Of a DNA stretch of 48,078 nucleotides, positions 43,584 to 48,078 are shown in pieces. A program made the translations under genes and the position numbers. The notes under the pieces were generated by a model. It saw nothing but the letters and a program-made list of their open reading frames with translations, ran no database searches and had not been told where the DNA came from. Position 1 is the first letter of the stretch; every line of letters begins with the position of its first letter. This DNA comes from an uncultured Clostridia bacterium (GTDB lineage: Bacteria > Bacillota > Clostridia > TANB77 > CAG-508): assembly GCA_944390285.1 (NCBI GenBank), contig CALXPN010000009.1:1-48078 (forward strand), given 5' to 3'.

Positions 43584-43644
43584 TTGACAATTATAACTCT
43601 TTAGGTTATATTATTTGACATATTATAACCTAAAGAGTTATAAT
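43584..43644 (+). promoter_or_regulatory. 21-bp perfect inverted repeat carrying two promoters for higBA
   Basis: Bases 43,590-43,610 and 43,624-43,644 are perfect reverse complements around a 13-base centre. One promoter is TTGACA (43,584) with TATATT (43,607), 17 bases apart; a second is TTGACA (43,615) with TATAAT (43,639), 18 bases apart. Both -10 elements are in or overlap the arms. This suits autorepression by the HTH antitoxin. Confidence 0.8.
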
Positions 43645-43660
43645 ATAGAAAGGAAGAGTA

Positions 43661-43987
43661 ATGAAGATTATAAAAAGCAAAAATTATGAAAAAGATTATA
43701 AAAAGAAAATTCTAAATAAATATAAGCAAAAAGAGATTGATCGAATACAAAGTATTGAAGAATTAGTTTTAGATTCTGAAAATTTAAAATCTTTATTATT
43801 AAATCCTTTATCATTAGTTTATAATATTCGTCAAAAAGAAGGAGTTTTAAAAGAGATATTTACAGCTAATGTGAATTCTAAGATACGATTATATATGAAA
43901 CCGATTGGAGAATATCCATATAATAAAATAGAAATAAAAAGTATAGAATTTCTTAAAATTGATGATAAACATTATGGGGAGGGATAA
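43661..43987 (+). CDS. higB: HigB/RelE-superfamily toxin
   Basis: A 108-residue basic protein with the RelE/ParE-fold pattern: IKSKNYEKDYKKKILNKY, then LKSLLLNPLSLVYNIRQKEG, and KIRLYMKPIGEYPYN. HigB-type toxins cleave mRNA at the ribosome. Toxin-first order, with the antitoxin three bases downstream, is the hallmark of higBA. GAAAGGAAG precedes the ATG. Sequence is divergent from well-studied HigB, so activity is inference. Confidence 0.78.
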   Translation: MKIIKSKNYEKDYKKKILNKYKQKEIDRIQSIEELVLDSENLKSLLLNPLSLVYNIRQKEGVLKEIFTANVNSKIRLYMKPIGEYPYNKIEIKSIEFLKIDDKHYGEG

Positions 43988-43990
43988 GAT

Positions 43991-45013
43991 ATGAATAGTG
44001 GATTTGGAAAATATTTAAAAGATTATTTAGAATTTTATAATATTTCTCAATCAGAATTTGCCAGTAGACTTGGGATTACTCAAAAGCATATGAACGAAAT
44101 ATTAAACGGAAAATCAGATATAACATTAGAAATGGCAGTAAATATAGAGATTTTAACTAAAATTCCCATAAGTTTTATTATAAATTCTGAACATAGAAAA
44201 AAAGTTCAAAAAGAACTGATGGATAAATATAAAAGTGAAAAAAATATAGCTAAAAAAATGAAAGAAGAGTTTTCTTTAAAAGAATTAAATGATCGTAAAT
44301 GGGTAGATTTTAAAGATATAAGTAATCCAATACAAAATTATATGGATATAATGGAGTTTTTAAAAGTAAAGGATTTAACAGCTTTAAGTAAAATTCAAGA
44401 AAAAACTTTATTTAAAAAAAATGGTAATGACTTAAATAAATTAAATTTGTGGATAGCAAGATGTGATGAGATTGCTAAAAATCAGTCTATTAATAAGTAT
44501 GATAGTATTAATTTCTTATTATTAATTTCAGACATTAAAGAGATGTCTTTTAAAAAAGGAATTAATATAGAGGAATTACAAAAACTTTTAAATAGTTATG
44601 GTATTTATTTTGTGGTAGAAAAAGCTTTGAGTGGAACAAAAATAAGAGGTTGCTTTAAAGTAAAAGGAAAAAATCCGGCAATATATATTACTAAAAATTA
44701 TATAGGAAAAGATTCTTTTTATTATGAATTATACCATGAATTAGGACACTGTAAGAGTGATTATAATGAAGCAAAGAGCAAAGTAATTGTAGAGGGAAAT
44801 GAAAATCAAGAAAAAAGAGCAGATGAGTTTGCATTAAATACAATGATTGATAAAGACGTATGGAAGAAGATTAAAAATAACATAAAGGAAAATGAACTTG
44901 TTAAAATTTCCGAAGATTATAAAATTCCAATGAGTTTTATTGTTGGAAGGCTAGCAAAGTTTAATAAAATTAATTATAGTAGTAAATTATACAATAAATA
45001 TAAAAGGGATTAA
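43991..45013 (+). CDS. higA: HigA-type antitoxin fused to an ImmA/IrrE metallopeptidase domain
   Basis: The N-terminal HTH (residues about 8-66) reads LEFYNISQSEFASRLGITQK then HMNEILNGKSDITLEMAVNI, the HigA/XRE form. After a helical linker, residues about 195-330 are an ImmA/IrrE-like (COG2856) Zn-peptidase domain with H249-E250-L-G-H253 in LYHELGHCKSD and a likely third ligand, E279, in RADEFALNTM. The peptidase motif is intact. Such fusions could allow antitoxin or repressor cleavage in response to a signal. 340 residues; the gene follows the toxin by three bases. Confidence 0.87.
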   Translation: MNSGFGKYLKDYLEFYNISQSEFASRLGITQKHMNEILNGKSDITLEMAVNIEILTKIPISFIINSEHRKKVQKELMDKYKSEKNIAKKMKEEFSLKELNDRKWVDFKDISNPIQNYMDIMEFLKVKDLTALSKIQEKTLFKKNGNDLNKLNLWIARCDEIAKNQSINKYDSINFLLLISDIKEMSFKKGINIEELQKLLNSYGIYFVVEKALSGTKIRGCFKVKGKNPAIYITKNYIGKDSFYYELYHELGHCKSDYNEAKSKVIVEGNENQEKRADEFALNTMIDKDVWKKIKNNIKENELVKISEDYKIPMSFIVGRLAKFNKINYSSKLYNKYKRD

Positions 45014-45017
45014 AATT

Positions 45018-45066
45018 ATAATTTATTCTCCAAATATAAACTTTTCTTATTTGGAGAATAAATTAT
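45018..45066. terminator. Large hairpin between higBA and the GH30 gene
   Basis: A perfect 19-bp inverted repeat (45,018-45,036 and 45,048-45,066) lies between convergent genes. T runs at its ends are weak, so it may stop transcripts on both strands only partly. Confidence 0.65.
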
Positions 45067-45090
45067 TGTTAGAATTAAGAACTATATTTT

Positions 45091-46408
45091 TTATTTTACT
45101 ATATAACTCACAATTGCATGACTATCTAAATTATCATGAATTAATGTATCTTTTAATACTAAATTATATTCTTTATTAAAATCATTTCTATTAAGCAATA
45201 TAATTATAATAGAAGAATCAGGATTCTCAAAAGCAGATACTTCTATATTATCTGTAAATCTACTAAAAGCTATTCTTTTAGAATTAGCCTTTATAAAAAA
45301 GCTAAAATGTTTAATATAATAAAAACTTAAATTTTTGATATAATCGTTTTCTTTTTTATCTAACATTATAGGGCTATTACAAAAATTGAATTTGTGATTA
45401 GGGCCACCTTTATTATCTAAAACCATATTCCAATCAATATAACCATTTGCGCCATAATTCAAATCTCCGAATAATATCATGTGCATATATTTCAGCGTTT
45501 TTTACTTCTTCATTTGGATTAAATTTAGAAAATCCAGTACATCCCTCAGTATGAATTAGAAGTTTACCAGGAAAAGCTTCATATACTAATTTTATATTTT
45601 CAAAATGATCACCTGTATAGTAATGAAACGCAACTCCAGCAATTGCTTTTAATGCTGAATTTGAGTCTAATTCTTGTGTTGCTCTAGTATATAATTTTTC
45701 TTTATTATGGTCCCATATCAGAATTTTAGTATTTATATTATTTTTTTCAAATTCAGGATATAAATATTTTATAATAAAATCTTTTTCTTCTTCAGCAGAA
45801 TATAGGCAAGATTCCCAAATTTGTACAGCATTGGGTTCATTTTGTACAGTAATATAATTTATTTTGATATTTTCTTTTTCATATTCTTTTATGAATTTTA
45901 CTAAATAATTTGCATAAGTTTTTTTATATTTATCTAAAAGTTTTCCGCCAAGTACTAGCATTTTATTAGTTTTCATAAACTTTGGTGGGCTCCAAGGTGA
46001 AGCTAAAAAGTTTATATTTGGATTAAATTTTTGAGCTTTTTTGATAACTGGTATAATATATTTCTTATCTTTTTCTATGCTAAAATCTGATAAATCGGGC
46101 ATATTAGAATAAGAATATGATTTTAAAGAAAAATCTGTACTACCAATTGGTATTCTACATAATGTATAATTTGATGAAAAATAATCTTGCAAAACTTGAT
46201 TTTGTTTTTCTTCAGAAAGCTTTAAAATACTACTACAAGTAGCTTCTGTGAATGCACCACCAAATCCTAAAATATTTTGATATTTTATTTGGGGATATAT
46301 GTTTATTATTTCATTTTTAAGTTTTTCAGAATATTTTTTAGGTTTTATTTCTTTTTTATTTAAAAATAGTTTTCTTTTATAATTTGTTTCATATTTAAAA
46401 ATTTTCAT
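45091..46408 (-). pseudogene. GH30 glucosylceramidase-like glycosidase, frameshifted
   Basis: Read on the minus strand, the first 324 residues are a GH30 catalytic domain: YQNILGFGGAFTEATCSS, LCRIPIGSTDFSL, FLASPWSPPKFMKTN, acid/base Glu in TVQNEPNAVQ, and nucleophile Glu in LIHTEGCTG. The frame breaks near 45,470, and the expected continuation (FGDLNYGANGYIDWNMVLD, GGPNHKFNFCNSPIML) is in another frame to 45,091. One surplus base there explains both. With no signal peptide it would be cytoplasmic, cleaving imported beta-glucosides or related sugars. It could be a sequencing error or recent inactivation. Start follows AAAAGGA. Confidence 0.82.
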
Positions 46409-46460
46409 ATAAAAATCCTTTTCAATTTATTTTATTTAATTATATTATATTTTTTTATAA

Positions 46461-46691
46461 AATAAATGTGCATTCATAACTTTTTCTACTATACTAGAAA
46501 ATGCAACAATGCCAGTTATGATACCAATTATAAAAAAATGGTTAGATAATGAAGGTAATATTATAGAAATGCCAAATATATCTGGTTTATCAAAAAAAGA
46601 AGCTACAGAAAAAGTGGATGAATATAAAATAGAGCTTTCTGAATATACAGGAAAGCACAAAGGCTTGCAATGCTTATACCAGAATATGTAA
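46461..46691 (+). pseudogene. PASTA-domain remnant, perhaps from a penicillin-binding protein
   Basis: The open frame reads NATMPVMIPIIKKWLDNEGN followed by MPNISGLSKKEATEKVDEYK, which resembles the junction from a transpeptidase domain into a PASTA repeat in SpoVD/FtsI-type proteins. There is no proper start or upstream catalytic domain, and the frame ends after 20 unrelated residues. It looks like a transposed or truncated 3' fragment. The family assignment is tentative. Confidence 0.35.
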
Positions 46692-47335
46692 GAAGTGTTT
46701 TTGTAGGTGGTGCAATATCATCTATACCAATTGTTTCAGAAAATGGAGACTTGCCATATCCTATAGGATTTTCTAATATATCAGAAATAGTAGGAGAAGA
46801 AAAAGCTAAAACTATAGTTCCAAACTATAAAAAAGTATTTCAGAATTTATTTGTTTCAGAAAATGAATTAGAATTTGATGGTAGATTTACAATAAATGGA
46901 ATACCAGTATCTCAACATGATAAATCCCCAGATGTTGTAGAAATTGTGGATAAACAAGTTGAATTATTCGGTGAAGATATTAATGATAGGGTAAATTCAG
47001 TAATAAACTTAAATAGGGAAAATAGTGCTAATATTCAAAATTATAAAATATATAAAAATACAAATCATCATTCACCAAATAAAGATATTGTAAGAGATAT
47101 GGTAAGAGTAATAGAAGGATTAGATGAAGGAGAAAAAATTATTCTAGAAGGTGGAGCAGATAGAATAAATACAGAATTTCAAGAAAAAAGAAAAGCTAAA
47201 TTTTTAGAAAAAAGAAAAGTAGATATAGAAACATTAGTAAGGAATATACAAAGAGATAGTTTAAATCAATCAGATATAAATAGGGCAGAGAATAATTTAA
47301 AAAATAGGAAAAGAAAAAATCCAGTAAAAGATTAG
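46670..47335 (+). CDS. Unknown 221-residue protein
   Basis: The family is not recognised. The first 100 residues are mixed (GGAISSIPIVSENGDLPYPI), then Asn-rich, and the last 60 are strongly basic and helical (EKRKAKFLEKRKVDIETLVR, ending KNRKRKNPVKD). No membrane segment. AAAGG lies 6 bases before the ATG. It overlaps the PASTA-like remnant by 22 bases in a different frame, so the 5' end may itself be a product of rearrangement. Confidence 0.55.
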   Translation: MLIPEYVRSVFVGGAISSIPIVSENGDLPYPIGFSNISEIVGEEKAKTIVPNYKKVFQNLFVSENELEFDGRFTINGIPVSQHDKSPDVVEIVDKQVELFGEDINDRVNSVINLNRENSANIQNYKIYKNTNHHSPNKDIVRDMVRVIEGLDEGEKIILEGGADRINTEFQEKRKAKFLEKRKVDIETLVRNIQRDSLNQSDINRAENNLKNRKRKNPVKD

Positions 47336-47416
47336 AGTTAATTATATTTTTATTGTTCTAAATGTACTACTTTAAAATAGTATTTTATAGAGATTTTACT
47401 AAAATGAGGGATTATA

Positions 47417-47980
47417 ATGGGAATAATTGAACTTATTTTTATAGCATTAGGACTTGCAATGGATGCTTTTGCAGTAGCTATATGTAAAGGTTTATCAATG
47501 AAAAAAATGGACTGGAAAAAAGCAATAATTATAGGATTATATTTTGGAATTTTTCAAGGTTTAATGCCTTTAATTGGTTACATATTAGGAATTGGTTTTG
47601 AAGAAAGTATTAAAAATATAGATCATTGGGTTGCTTTTATATTGTTAGTTTTTATAGGTATAAATATGATAAGAGAAGCTTTTTCTAAAAAAGAAGAAAC
47701 AGATGATAAAGTAGATTTTAAAACTATGGTAATTCTAGCTCTTGCCACTAGTATAGATGCATTAGCAATAGGTGTAACTTTTGCCTTTTTAAAAGTAAAT
47801 ATTATACTCGCAATAGTTTTAATTGGAATTATAACATTTTTTATTTCTGTATTAGGAGTAAAAATAGGAAATACTTTTGGAGATAGATATGAAGCAAAAG
47901 CAGAAATTGCAGGTGGTGGAATTTTAATTATACTTGGAATAAAAATATTATTTGAACATTTAGGGCTTTTAATTATATAA
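47417..47980 (+). CDS. mntP: Manganese efflux pump MntP
   Basis: A 187-residue membrane protein with six hydrophobic segments in two inverted halves. Each half has the conserved Asp motif: [17 protein letters not shown] and [18 protein letters not shown]. MntP exports Mn(II) and protects against its toxicity. The upstream 80 bases are too short for, and do not resemble, the yybP-ykoY manganese riboswitch that often controls it. Start ATG after GAGGG. No gene is visible in the last 98 bases of the window. Confidence 0.94.
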   Translation: MGIIELIFIALGLAMDAFAVAICKGLSMKKMDWKKAIIIGLYFGIFQGLMPLIGYILGIGFEESIKNIDHWVAFILLVFIGINMIREAFSKKEETDDKVDFKTMVILALATSIDALAIGVTFAFLKVNIILAIVLIGIITFFISVLGVKIGNTFGDRYEAKAEIAGGGILIILGIKILFEHLGLLII

Positions 47981-48078
47981 AAATTTAAGCAAATATCTAG
48001 ATATAGGTTTAAAATAGATATGTCACAAAAGTATAAAAAATAAAAAAGGAAATACCAAAATATGATAAAATGTTTTTA

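Noticed and set aside
47336..47416. yybP-ykoY manganese riboswitch before mntP
   Set aside because: The gap is only about 80 bases and lacks the conserved paired loops of that class.

Overview
The window is very AT-rich and nearly all genes lie on the + strand. It encodes endospore proteins (SpoIIID, a SipL-like DUF3794/LysM protein, YunB, SpoVB) together with a clostridial-type ribosomal/transcription block. This points to an endospore-forming Bacillota of class Clostridia, probably an uncultured gut lineage (the habitat is inference). I see no rRNA, tRNA, CRISPR array or intact insertion sequence.

Region 1 (about 1-7,900) is an accessory block of small enzymes: a frameshifted metallophosphoesterase, a decayed YhcG/DUF1016 nuclease, two paralogous NUDIX hydrolases, two paralogous small cupins, a flavodoxin-like reductase, a DUF5680 protein, a nitrilase-family amidase, a GNAT acetyltransferase and an inositol-monophosphatase-like enzyme. 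Related palindromes lie before two of these genes. Region 2 (7,964-16,203) has an orphan 538-residue protein and a flavin reductase, then rpmG-secE-nusG-rplK-rplA-(L10 leader)-rplJ-rplL. rplL ends at a terminator, and three unknown genes follow where rpoB is often found. Region 3 (16,223-20,255) is a zinc/manganese ABC importer behind a strong promoter with a perfect palindromic operator candidate, followed by an LD-carboxypeptidase and a RusA-type resolvase. Region 4 (20,280-24,795) is sporulation and housekeeping: spoIIID, veg, sipL, yunB and a convergent spoVB.

Region 5 (25,068-40,783) is the centrepiece, a cell-surface polysaccharide locus. Its first gene encodes a tandem fusion of two complete phosphoglycosyl transferase domains. 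It continues with two GT2 glycosyltransferases, a hexapeptide acetyltransferase, a Wzy-like polymerase, a sialyltransferase/GT52-like enzyme, a Wzx flippase, two acyltransferase-3 proteins, and a set for CMP-activated Kdo or a close relative (KdsD-like isomerase, KdsA, KdsC-like phosphatase and a NeuA-like cytidylyltransferase). A secreted GH25 lysozyme with nine wall-repeat units follows. A Kdo pathway in a spore-former, with no lipid A gene in the window, suggests a Kdo-type sugar in a capsule or wall polysaccharide.

Region 6 (40,868-48,078) is a mixture: a decayed metallo-beta-lactamase-fold gene, a DUF6512 membrane protein behind a 19-bp hairpin that contains its ribosome binding site, a possible small peptide gene, a STAS/HATPase regulator, a HigB-HigA toxin-antitoxin pair whose antitoxin is fused to an ImmA-type metallopeptidase domain and whose promoters sit in a 21-bp perfect inverted repeat, a frameshifted GH30 glycosidase, a PASTA-like remnant, an unknown protein and the manganese exporter MntP.
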